Assembly: GCF_051414035.1 (NCBI RefSeq)
Contig: NZ_JBLKNW010000012.1
Span: 1 to 64,000, forward strand
Direction of reading: 5' to 3'
Source of the DNA: Halosimplex amylolyticum
Lineage (GTDB): Archaea; Halobacteriota; Halobacteria; Halobacteriales; Haloarculaceae
DNA: 64,000 nt
Part shown: positions 46,411 to 54,043 of the stretch, one piece after another
Position numbering within the stretch: the stretch's first letter is position 1
Layout: each line of letters opens with the position of its first letter
Made by a program: the position numbers and the translations under genes
Notes under the pieces: model-generated
Database searches by the model: none
Told to the model about the DNA's origin: nothing
Seen by the model: the letters and a program-made list of their open reading frames with translations, nothing else

Positions 46411-47361
46411 ATGGTCAACGGCCTGAACCTCGCGTTTCAGTTCATCGATAGCTTCGCGTTCGTCGTGCTGGCGGCGGCGGGGTTGGCCGTCATCTTCGGC
46501 ATCATGGGCGTCATCAACCTCGCCCACGGCGAGTTCATCCTCGTCGGCGCGTACGCGACGACCAAGTCGGTCACCGACCTCGGCCTCCCGCTCCCCGTCG
46601 CGATGGTCGTCGGGTCCCTGGTGACCGCCGGCTTCGGCGTCGCCGTCGAGCGGGTGATCATCTCGGGGTTCGTCCCCAACTGGGTCGGCCAGCGGACGGT
46701 CGGCCGCGACCTGGTCGAACCGCTGTACGACCGGCTGGCCGACTCGATGGTCGCGACGTTCGGCCTGAGCCTCGTCATGGTTCAGGGCGCACGCATCGTC
46801 TTCGGCAACTCCATCGAGACGGTCGGGACGCCGTTCGGAAACGTCGCCTACGGCGCGTTCTCGTACTCGACCTACCGCCTCGTGCTCGCGGGCGTCAGCG
46901 TCGCCGTCCTCGCCACGACCTACGTCGTGTTCACGCGCACGACGTTCGGCACGCGCGTCCGCGCGACGATGGCCGACGAGCAGACGGCGAAGGCGCTCGG
47001 CGTCGACACCGAGCGCACGTACATGCTGACGTTCGGGATCGGTTCGGGCCTCGCCGGGCTGACCGGCGCGCTGTTCGCGCCGGTCCTCTCGATGCAGCCG
47101 ACGCTGGGCGGCCAGTTCCTCATAGAGGCGTTCGTCGCCGTCGTCGTCGGCGGCCCGAGCGTCGTCCTCGGGACCGCGCTGTCCGGCGGCGTGCTCGGCG
47201 CGGTCAGCGCGTTCGTCACGAACGTCACCGACTCGACGACCTTCGGCCGGATCGCCCTGCTGCTGGCGGCGATGCTGGCGCTCCGGTTCCTCCCCGGCGG
47301 GATCACCGGGTTCATCGAGCGGGTTCGCGCGCGCCGCCAGGAGGGAACCGATGGCGACTGA
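46411..47361 (+). CDS. urtB: Urea-type ABC transporter permease UrtB
   Basis: The 316-residue LivH/UrtB-type permease has eight or so helices: AGLAVIFGIMGVINLAHGEFILVGAYA is the family signature, and VRATMADEQTAKALGVDTERTYMLTFGIGSGLAG is the coupling region. It starts 2 nt after urtA ends and overlaps urtC by 11 nt. Confidence 0.93.
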   Translation: MVNGLNLAFQFIDSFAFVVLAAAGLAVIFGIMGVINLAHGEFILVGAYATTKSVTDLGLPLPVAMVVGSLVTAGFGVAVERVIISGFVPNWVGQRTVGRDLVEPLYDRLADSMVATFGLSLVMVQGARIVFGNSIETVGTPFGNVAYGAFSYSTYRLVLAGVSVAVLATTYVVFTRTTFGTRVRATMADEQTAKALGVDTERTYMLTFGIGSGLAGLTGALFAPVLSMQPTLGGQFLIEAFVAVVVGGPSVVLGTALSGGVLGAVSAFVTNVTDSTTFGRIALLLAAMLALRFLPGGITGFIERVRARRQEGTDGD

Positions 47362-48496
47362 ATCGAAGCGGGGCGCGCCCGACGCCGACCGCTCGCTCGC
47401 GACGCGCGTCCGCGGCCGCCTCGAAGGGCCGAACACGGTCGGCAACTCCCGCGGGTTCTGGGCGGGCTTCGCCGTGGCCGTCCTCGCGCTCGCGGCCCTG
47501 CCGGCGTTCGCCAGCGGCGCGCAGTTCTCGCTGTTCCTCGTGCTCGCGCTGCTGGGCCTCTCGCTGTCGGCCGTCTGGGGGTACTCCGGCGTGTTGAGCT
47601 TCGGACAGGTCGTCTTCTTCGGCGTCGGCGGCTACACCTTCGGCGTCGTCTCGATCAACTTCCCCGACCCGACGGGGATCACGGTCGCCGCCGTCGTCGG
47701 CGTCGCGCTCGGCGCCGTCGTCGCCGCGCTGCTGGGCTACTTCATGTTCTACGGCGGCGTCAGGGACGTCTACGTCACCATCATCACGCTGGTCGCGACG
47801 ATGGTGATGCACACGTTCATGGCCCAGACCGCCGGCTCGGAGTGGACCATCGGCGAGGCGCCGCTCGGCGGGTTCAACGGGATGCCGGGCATCCCGCTCC
47901 TCGAACTCGGGATTTCTGGTGTCGCCTCCTTCCAGTTCGTCTTCAACGAGCTGTCGTTCCTGGGCCTGTTCGCGTTCGACCCGTTCTACTACCTCGCGCT
48001 CGCGGTCCTGGTGGCGACGTACCTGGGACTGCGCGCGCTGGTCAACTCCGACTTCGGCCGCGTGATGGTCGCGGTCCGGGAGGACCAGGACCGCACCCAG
48101 ATGTTCGGCTACGACGTCGAGCGCGTCAAGCTGCTGACGTTCACGCTCGGCGGCGCGCTCGCCGCGCTCTCGGGCGTGCTCTACGCCGCGCGCAACGTCT
48201 ACATCGACCCGCAGGTGTTCGCGCTGTGGTTCGCCACGCTGCCCGTCATCTGGGTGAGCGTCGGCGGCCGCAAGAGCCTGCTCGGCGCCGTGATCGCCAC
48301 GATCGGCATCGAGTACTTCCGGCTCTCGATCGAGGGCGAGATGGCGCTGGTCGTCCTCGGGGCGCTCCTGCTCGTCTTCATCCTCGCGCTGCCCGGCGGG
48401 ATCGTCCCCTGGGTCAGCGACCGGCTCTCGGGCGGCGCTGTCCCCGTCTCGGAGATCGACGACGCCGACGCGCCCAGGGAGGTGACCGACTCGTGA
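47351..48496 (+). CDS. urtC: Urea-type ABC transporter permease UrtC
   Basis: The 381-residue LivM/UrtC-type permease has an N-terminal basic stretch, then LGLSLSAVWGYSGVLSFGQVVFFGVGGY (family signature) and VMVAVREDQDRTQMFGYDVERVKLLTFTLGG (coupling loop). A 25-residue acidic tail ends at a stop overlapping the urtD GTG start. Confidence 0.93.
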   Translation: MATESKRGAPDADRSLATRVRGRLEGPNTVGNSRGFWAGFAVAVLALAALPAFASGAQFSLFLVLALLGLSLSAVWGYSGVLSFGQVVFFGVGGYTFGVVSINFPDPTGITVAAVVGVALGAVVAALLGYFMFYGGVRDVYVTIITLVATMVMHTFMAQTAGSEWTIGEAPLGGFNGMPGIPLLELGISGVASFQFVFNELSFLGLFAFDPFYYLALAVLVATYLGLRALVNSDFGRVMVAVREDQDRTQMFGYDVERVKLLTFTLGGALAALSGVLYAARNVYIDPQVFALWFATLPVIWVSVGGRKSLLGAVIATIGIEYFRLSIEGEMALVVLGALLLVFILALPGGIVPWVSDRLSGGAVPVSEIDDADAPREVTDS

Positions 48497-49368
48497 GCAG
48501 CGATGCCGAGCGCAGCGAGGCATCGGAGAACGCGAGCGGTGCAACCGCGAGCAGCGAGCCCGAACGAAGTGAGGGCTCGGGAAGTGCGAGCGACGTCAGC
48601 GACCCGAACGTCCGCGAGACGCCGGCCGGGAAGGCCACGGGCGAACGCACCGACACGCTGCTGCAGACCGACGACCTGGTCAAGCGCTTCGGCGGCTTCA
48701 CCGCCACCGACTCGGTCGACTTCAGCGTCGACGAGGGCGAGCTGCGCTGCCTGATCGGCCCCAACGGCGCCGGGAAGTCGACGCTGCTCAACCTCGTCGT
48801 CGGGACGCTCCGTCCCTCGGAGGGCAGCATCTACTACGGCGGCCGGGACCTCACGGACCTCGACCCGAACGAGCGCGTCCGGCGCGGCATCAGCATGAAG
48901 TTCCAGGTGCCGTCGGTGTACGGCGACCTCTCGGTCCGCGAGAACGCGCGCCTGCCGATCCAGCAGTTCGCCGACGGCGAGGAGCGCCGCCGTCGGGTCG
49001 ACGAGGCCATCGCCGACGCCGGCCTCTCGGGGTACGAGGACGTCGAGGCCAGCGCTCTCTCGCACGGCCAGCAACAGCAGCTGGAGATCGGCATGGCCGC
49101 GTCGCTCGAACCGGACCTCCTCCTGCTCGACGAACCGGTCGCCGGCCTCTCGGTCGACGAGCGGGCGGAGATCGCCGACCGGATCCAGCGGCTCAACCGC
49201 GAGGAGGGGATCGCCTTCGTCGTCATCGAACACGACACGGAGTTCGTCGCCGAGATCGCGGACAAGGTCACCGTCCTCCACCAGGGCGACGTCTTCCGGG
49301 AGGGCTCCATCGAGGAGATCGAAGCCGACCCGGAAGTCAGGCGGATCTACCTGGGGGGCGAGCAGTGA
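48493..49368 (+). CDS. urtD: Urea-type ABC transporter ATPase UrtD
   Basis: The product has 291 residues from GTG 48493, which overlaps the urtC stop. The first 55 residues are a Ser/Glu/Ala-rich, probably disordered extension encoded by two GAGC-loop hairpins (48501-48525, 48555-48579); normal UrtD lacks it. The ATPase follows: Walker A GPNGAGKST (about 90-98), SHGQQQQ signature, Walker B LLLLDEP and the H-loop EHDTEF. It drives urea uptake with UrtE. An internal start near residue 55 would also give a full ATPase. Confidence 0.93.
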   Translation: MSSDAERSEASENASGATASSEPERSEGSGSASDVSDPNVRETPAGKATGERTDTLLQTDDLVKRFGGFTATDSVDFSVDEGELRCLIGPNGAGKSTLLNLVVGTLRPSEGSIYYGGRDLTDLDPNERVRRGISMKFQVPSVYGDLSVRENARLPIQQFADGEERRRRVDEAIADAGLSGYEDVEASALSHGQQQQLEIGMAASLEPDLLLLDEPVAGLSVDERAEIADRIQRLNREEGIAFVVIEHDTEFVAEIADKVTVLHQGDVFREGSIEEIEADPEVRRIYLGGEQ

Positions 49369-50066
49369 CGCTCCTCGAACTCACCGACGTGACGGTCGGC
49401 TACGACGCGCCGGTGCTCCGGAACGTCGACCTGTCCGTCGAAGACGGCGAGATCGTCGGCGTCGTCGGGAAGAACGGCGTCGGCAAGACCACGCTCATGA
49501 AGACGGTCATCGGCCTCCTCGAACCGGACGAGGGGACCGTCACTTACGATGGCGCCGACGTGACCGGCCAGTCGGCAGACGACCGCGCCCGTGCCGGGAT
49601 CGGCTACATCCCACAGGGTCGGGACATCTTCCCCGGGCTGACCGTCGAGCAGAACCTGAAGATGGGCGAGCACGTCAACGCCGACGGCACCGAGACGCGC
49701 TACGAGGAGGTGTACGACCTGTTTCCCGTCCTCGACGAACGGGCCGACCAGGACGGTGAGACGCTCTCCGGGGGCCAACAGCAGATGCTCGCCATCGGGC
49801 GAGCGCTGGTCGCCGACCCCGACCTGCTCCTGCTCGACGAGCCCTCGGAGGGCGTCCAGCCCTCGATCGTCGACCAGATCAGCGAGGACATGCGCGCCAT
49901 CAACGAGGAGTTCGGGACGACGATCCTCTTCGTCGAGCAGAACCTCGGCGTCATCCGCTCGATGGCCGACCGCTGTTACGCCATGGAACGGGGCGAGCTG
50001 GTCGACGAACTCGGCGCGGAGGCGCTCGCCGACGAGGACACGATCGCGAACTACCTCGCGGTCTGA
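49365..50066 (+). CDS. urtE: Urea-type ABC transporter ATPase UrtE
   Basis: The product has 233 residues from GTG 49365, overlapping the urtD stop by 4 nt. Walker A GKNGVGKTT, IGYIPQGRDIFPGLTVEQNL, LSGGQQQ signature, Walker B LLLLDEPSEGVQPSIV. GRDIFPGLTVEQNL and the SEGVQPSIV after Walker B are UrtE rather than LivF features. Last gene of the operon. Confidence 0.93.
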   Translation: MTLLELTDVTVGYDAPVLRNVDLSVEDGEIVGVVGKNGVGKTTLMKTVIGLLEPDEGTVTYDGADVTGQSADDRARAGIGYIPQGRDIFPGLTVEQNLKMGEHVNADGTETRYEEVYDLFPVLDERADQDGETLSGGQQQMLAIGRALVADPDLLLLDEPSEGVQPSIVDQISEDMRAINEEFGTTILFVEQNLGVIRSMADRCYAMERGELVDELGAEALADEDTIANYLAV

Positions 50067-50213
50067 GTCGAGCCGCTCGGCGACCGGTGGTCCCCGGCGT
50101 TGCGGGCGCCGGTATCGGCCGCGCGTGGTATGCGTTTTCACGCCGAGACGGTCTCTACCGAATGATGATGGGCAAAAGGGGTTATCCGTCTCCGGTCGTT
50201 ACTTTCAGGTACA

Positions 50214-50528
50214 GTGACCGTCCACACCCCCTCCACACCCGGGCCCGACCGTTCCCGGAAAGCGGTGCTGTTCTGCCCGGAATGTGGACACGAGAGCGAG
50301 ACGAACGGCGACTGGCGAGTCCGCGAGGCCGACCGTCGGAAGGCCTCGGACCGAGCGAGCGGGGACGAAGGACCCGCGAGCCGCGAGGCCGACCGTCGGA
50401 AGGCCTCGGACCGAGCGAGCGCCGACGGCGCGAGCCGCGAGCGCGCGGGCGACGCCGTCTACGAATGCCCCGACTGCGGCACGGAGATAACGACCCGCCG
50501 TCGGACCGAACTCCCGCAGTACGCCTGA
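50214..50528 (+). CDS. Zinc-ribbon protein with a repeat insert
   Basis: The product has 104 residues from GTG 50214. Zinc ligands CPECGHES (near the start) and YECPDCGTEIT (near the end) form one ribbon. The roughly 45 residues between them contain a 20-codon direct repeat (READRRKASDRAS at two places, DNA copies 50321-50361 and 50381-50421) that is absent from typical small haloarchaeal ribbons of 55-60 residues. Function unknown. It is codirectional with the PIN-ATPase gene 64 nt later. Confidence 0.78.
   Translation: MTVHTPSTPGPDRSRKAVLFCPECGHESETNGDWRVREADRRKASDRASGDEGPASREADRRKASDRASADGASRERAGDAVYECPDCGTEITTRRRTELPQYA
50321..50421. repeat. 60-bp-offset direct repeat within the zinc-ribbon gene
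   Basis: The 41 bp 50321-50361 are repeated at 50381-50421 with no mismatch I can see. The 60-bp period keeps the reading frame. Confidence 0.85.
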
Positions 50529-50592
50529 CCGGTCGGGATCGGCCGCCGGGCGCATCAGGGCCCTTTTCACCACGGGACGCCGTACGAACGGT

Positions 50593-52515
50593 ATGAACAT
50601 CGTCCCGGACACGAGCGTGGTCATCGACGGCCGCGTGTCCGAGCAGATCGAAGCCGACGCCGACCCCGAGTCCGAAGCCGTCGGCGAGGGGTTCGCCGGC
50701 GCCACCGTCTACGTCCCCGAAGCGGTCGTGGGTGAACTCGAAGCGCAGGCCAACGACGGCCGCGAGAGCGGCTGGGACGGCCTGGCAGAACTCCAGCACC
50801 TCGCCGAACTCCACGACGAGGGCACCGTCAGCGTCGAGTACGTCGGCCGCCGCCCCGCCGAGGTCGAACAGCGCGAGGCCGGCGAGGGCAAGATAGACGC
50901 GATCATCCGCGACCTGGCCGAGGAACACGACGCGACGCTCGTCACCAGCGACGTGGTCCAGAGTGAGGTCGCGAAGGCCAAGGGCCTCGACGTGGTGTAC
51001 CTCGAACCCCGCGGCCGGGACACCGAGTCGCTCGACATCGAGCAGTTCTTCGACGAGACGACGATGAGCCTCCACCTCAAGGTCGGCGTCGCGCCGATGG
51101 CCAAGCGCGGCGAGATCGGCGACATGCACTACGAGACCATCAGCGAGGAGGTCTCGACCGAGACCGACCTCAAGGAGTGGGCCCAGGACATCGAGAACTC
51201 GGCGCGCGCCAGCGCGAACGGGTTCGTCGAACTCGACGAACCGGGCATGACCATCGTCCAGTTCGGCCAGTACCGCATCGCCATCGCGCGCCCGCCGTTC
51301 TCGGATAAACTGGAGATCACGGCCGTCCGCCCCATCGTCAAGACCGACCTGGACGACTACGAGCACGCCGACGAACTCCGCGAGCGCCTGCTCGAACACC
51401 AGCGCGGCGTCCTCATCTCCGGCGCGCCGGGGGCCGGCAAGTCCACCTTCGCCCAGGCCGTCGCGGAGTTCCTCGCCGACTCCGACTTCGCCGTCAAGAC
51501 CATGGAGAAACCCCGCGACCTCCAGGTCGGCGACCGGATCACCCAGTACACCGAACTCGGCGGATCGATGGCCAAGACCGCCGACTCGCTGCTGATGGTC
51601 CGGCCGGACTACACCATCTACGACGAGGTGCGCAAGACCGACGACTTCGAGGTCTTCGCCGACATGCGCCTCGCCGGCGTCGGGATGGTCGGCGTCGTCC
51701 ACGCCACCCGCGCCATCGACGCGCTCCAGCGCCTCGTCGGCCGCGTCGAACTCGGGATGATCCCGCAGGTCGTCGACACCGTCGTCTACATCGAGGCCGG
51801 CGAGGTCGACACCGTCTACGACGTGACGACCGAGGTCAAAGTCCCCGAGGGACTGATGGAGGAGGACCTGGCCCGCCCGGTCATCATGATCCGCGACTTC
51901 GAGACCGGTCAGCCCGCCTACGAGATCTACACGTTCAACCGGCAGGTCGTCACGGTCCCGCTCGGCGAGAACGCCGCCGACGGCGGGGCCGGCGCCGAGA
52001 GCGGCACCGAGCGCATCGCCAAACAGGAGGTCGAACGGGAGATCCGCTCGATAGCGCACGGCCACGTCGAAGTCGAGATCCGCGATCCCAACACCGCGGT
52101 CGTCTACGTCGAGGACGACGACATCTCCGCGGTCATCGGCAAGGGCGGCGGCCGCATCTCCGACGTGGAGAACCGCCTCGGCATCGACATCGACGTCCGC
52201 ACCTTCAGCGAACAGCCCCAGGGCGCGGGCGGCCCCGGCGGAAGCGGAGGCGGCGACGCGGGCGGAGGAAGTTCGGGCGGCGCCGGCGGCGGGGGCGGCG
52301 AGATCGTCACTCCCGAGATCACCTCCCGGCACGTCGTCATCCCGATGGACGGCTACGAGGGCGACACCGTCGAGGTGCAGGCCGACGGCGAGTACCTCTT
52401 CACCGCCACGGTCTCCCGCGGCGGCGAGGTACAGGTCTCACGCGGTTCGGCCATCGCCGAGGAACTCGAACGGGCGATCGACCGCGGGAAGACGATAACG
52501 GTCACCCCGTCGTAA
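50593..52515 (+). CDS. PIN-domain ATPase with KH domain (PINc/VapC family ATPase)
   Basis: The product has 640 residues. A PIN nuclease-like domain (1-150; Asp6 in PDTSVVIDGR, TSDVVQ) is followed by a secretion-type ATPase with Walker A GAPGAGKST (about 277-285). A KH RNA-binding motif VIGKGGGRISDVENRLG lies at about 513-529, then a Gly/Ser linker (about 545-570) and a 65-residue beta-rich C-terminal domain. Such proteins are widespread in Euryarchaeota; an RNA-related or membrane-remodelling role is suspected. CCTTTTCACC lies about 30 nt before the ATG. Its last 51 nt are repeated at 53950-54000. Confidence 0.92.
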   Translation: MNIVPDTSVVIDGRVSEQIEADADPESEAVGEGFAGATVYVPEAVVGELEAQANDGRESGWDGLAELQHLAELHDEGTVSVEYVGRRPAEVEQREAGEGKIDAIIRDLAEEHDATLVTSDVVQSEVAKAKGLDVVYLEPRGRDTESLDIEQFFDETTMSLHLKVGVAPMAKRGEIGDMHYETISEEVSTETDLKEWAQDIENSARASANGFVELDEPGMTIVQFGQYRIAIARPPFSDKLEITAVRPIVKTDLDDYEHADELRERLLEHQRGVLISGAPGAGKSTFAQAVAEFLADSDFAVKTMEKPRDLQVGDRITQYTELGGSMAKTADSLLMVRPDYTIYDEVRKTDDFEVFADMRLAGVGMVGVVHATRAIDALQRLVGRVELGMIPQVVDTVVYIEAGEVDTVYDVTTEVKVPEGLMEEDLARPVIMIRDFETGQPAYEIYTFNRQVVTVPLGENAADGGAGAESGTERIAKQEVEREIRSIAHGHVEVEIRDPNTAVVYVEDDDISAVIGKGGGRISDVENRLGIDIDVRTFSEQPQGAGGPGGSGGGDAGGGSSGGAGGGGGEIVTPEITSRHVVIPMDGYEGDTVEVQADGEYLFTATVSRGGEVQVSRGSAIAEELERAIDRGKTITVTPS

Positions 52516-52554
52516 CTGGCTGGTAGTGTCCGACGATCGGAGGAGCCGGTTCGC

Positions 52555-52692
52555 CGTCAGAGCGAAGCTCTGACGAGCCTGCGGTCGTTCGCGGTGTCTA
52601 CTCCCGCAGACACCGAACTCGCGCTCCGCGCGAGTTCGGCCGTTTTCGCCCACGTTTTTGCACGAGGGGTCGTGAGCTTCGCGAACGACCCC
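52555..52692. repeat. Cluster of four hairpins
   Basis: CGTCAGAGC/GCTCTGACG with GAA loop (52555-52575); CGGTGTCT/AGACACCG (52592-52615); 11-bp arms CGAACTCGCGC/GCGCGAGTTCG with TCC loop (52614-52638); GGGGTCGT/ACGACCCC enclosing GAGCTTCGCGA (52666-52692). All arms are perfect. They follow directly on the stop of the PIN-ATPase gene, at the left edge of the inserted segment. Confidence 0.85.
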
Positions 52693-52827
52693 GAGCGGAA
52701 AAAGTGGTGGCGACTCGAACGGGTGGTCCCCACCGTCGCGAGGGGGTTCCGACACAGTCGTCATAGTCTCGACGGTGACCACGTTGTCAGCACAGCGACT
52801 ATCACGTCCGTGACCGGAGACCACGGC

Positions 52828-53736
52828 ATGACGGAGCGATTCGTCTCCGGTGAACGGATCCGGACCGAGACGGCGACGGGCCGCCTGTATCGCGGACTCG
52901 GTTCGGGTCCACACCCGGGCGTCCTCGTCTTGCACGGCGGCGGTGGCGCGGGCGGCTACGAACGACGATACGCCGCACTGCTCGCCGAACACGGTTACAC
53001 CGCGTTGTGTGTGGAGTACTTCGGGGCACCCGGGGTAGCAGACGTGCTCGAACGGGTCCCGCTGGAGACGTTCGGCGACGCGGCCCGCTGGCTCCTGGAC
53101 CGGCCGAACGTCCGCGACGCGCCGGTCGGCGTCGTCGGTTTCTCTCGCGGCGGTGAAGCGGCGTTGCTGACCGGCGCGCACTTCGACGCCATCGGTGCGG
53201 TCGTCGCGTACGTCCCGAGTTGTTACGCGTTCCCGGCGCCCTCGTGGATGGACGGCGTCGCCGAGGGACGAGCGACGTGGACGCTCGACGGCGAGCCGGT
53301 GCCGTTCCTCCCCATCGACGAACACGTGACCGATGCGGACGGGATCGACGCGCCGATCGGGGGGGAGCCGCCGAACGCGGCGACGCTGGCGCTCGAACGA
53401 TCCACGCCCGAGGAACGAGAGCGTGCGGCCATCCCCGTGGAGGACATCGACGGGAGCGTGTTGCTGGTCTCCGGTGGACGAGACGCGGTGTGGCCGGCTA
53501 CCGAGTTTTCCGAGCGCGTCGTCGACCGGCTCGAAGCGACCGCTCACCAGTGGCCGGTCGAACACCGCTCGTACCCCGACGCGGGGCACGCGATCAGAGT
53601 CCCCTACCGGTTCGACGGGAGTGACGACCGTGCCGACGAGCACTGGCTGGGCGGGACGAACGAGGCGAACGCGCACGCCGCCGCGGACGCCTGGCGGCGG
53701 ACACTGGACGCGCTCGCCGACGGTCGCGGCGAGTGA
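52828..53736 (+). CDS. Acyl-CoA thioester hydrolase/BAAT C-terminal type hydrolase
   Basis: The 302-residue alpha/beta hydrolase has LVLHGGGGAGG as oxyanion strand-turn, nucleophile in VVGFSRGGEAAL (GFSRGG), Asp in SGGRDAVWPA and His in YPDAGHAIRVPY. The GxSxGG elbow, lid, and GGRD-W pattern fit BAAT/acyl-CoA thioesterase C-terminal domains; dienelactone-hydrolase-like is the alternative. ATG 52828 is chosen since the upstream frame reads through hairpin repeats. It sits in a 1.4-kb segment bracketed by copies of the PIN-ATPase 3' end, so it is likely acquired. Confidence 0.82.
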   Translation: MTERFVSGERIRTETATGRLYRGLGSGPHPGVLVLHGGGGAGGYERRYAALLAEHGYTALCVEYFGAPGVADVLERVPLETFGDAARWLLDRPNVRDAPVGVVGFSRGGEAALLTGAHFDAIGAVVAYVPSCYAFPAPSWMDGVAEGRATWTLDGEPVPFLPIDEHVTDADGIDAPIGGEPPNAATLALERSTPEERERAAIPVEDIDGSVLLVSGGRDAVWPATEFSERVVDRLEATAHQWPVEHRSYPDAGHAIRVPYRFDGSDDRADEHWLGGTNEANAHAAADAWRRTLDALADGRGE

Positions 53737-53949
53737 CAGACCGGCGGAAGCGAGCCGGATCCCAGAGCGGAACGGTGCGAGGCGCGACTAGTGAGGGACC
53801 GAAGGTCCCTCGTACTATGCGAACGGGCGGCTTCGCCGCCCGTGAGCAGACGCAGTGAGCGCCTTGACGTGAACGGGGAACGGAGTGAGGGCCTCGATGC
53901 GAACGACGAAGCCGTCCGAGGAATCCCCGAGCCGAAAAAGGTGGTGGCG
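53737..53949. other. Hairpin-rich segment after the hydrolase gene
   Basis: GAGGGACC/GGTCCCTC with GAA loop (53793-53811) and 9-bp arms ACGGGCGGC/GCCGCCCGT with TTC loop (53823-53843). The 53926-53960 stretch is nearly the same as 52689-52723 (the GAAAAA-GTGGTGGCGACTCG part), so two different direct repeats flank the hydrolase gene. No gene found. Confidence 0.75.
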
Positions 53950-54016
53950 ACTCGAACGGGCGATCGACCGCGGGAAGACGATCACGGCTAGCCCGTCGTA
54001 CGGCGGTACGGCGTGA
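53950..54016 (+). pseudogene. Duplicated 3' end of the PIN-ATPase gene
   Basis: 33 nt identical to 52464-52496, then 14 of 18 further positions identical. In frame it reads LERAIDRGKTITASPSYGGTA and a stop, against LERAIDRGKTITVTPS and a stop in the intact gene. The changed codons keep a sensible C-terminus, as if taken from a related species' gene. It marks the right border of the hydrolase segment. Confidence 0.8.
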
Positions 54017-54043
54017 CTTCGGGCCAGTCGGAGTCGGTCCGTC

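Noticed and set aside
52594..52827. Longer start for the BAAT-type hydrolase
   Set aside because: The upstream codons are part of the hairpin cluster and are followed by the PIN-ATPase end repeat family; no ribosome site or TATA box supports them.
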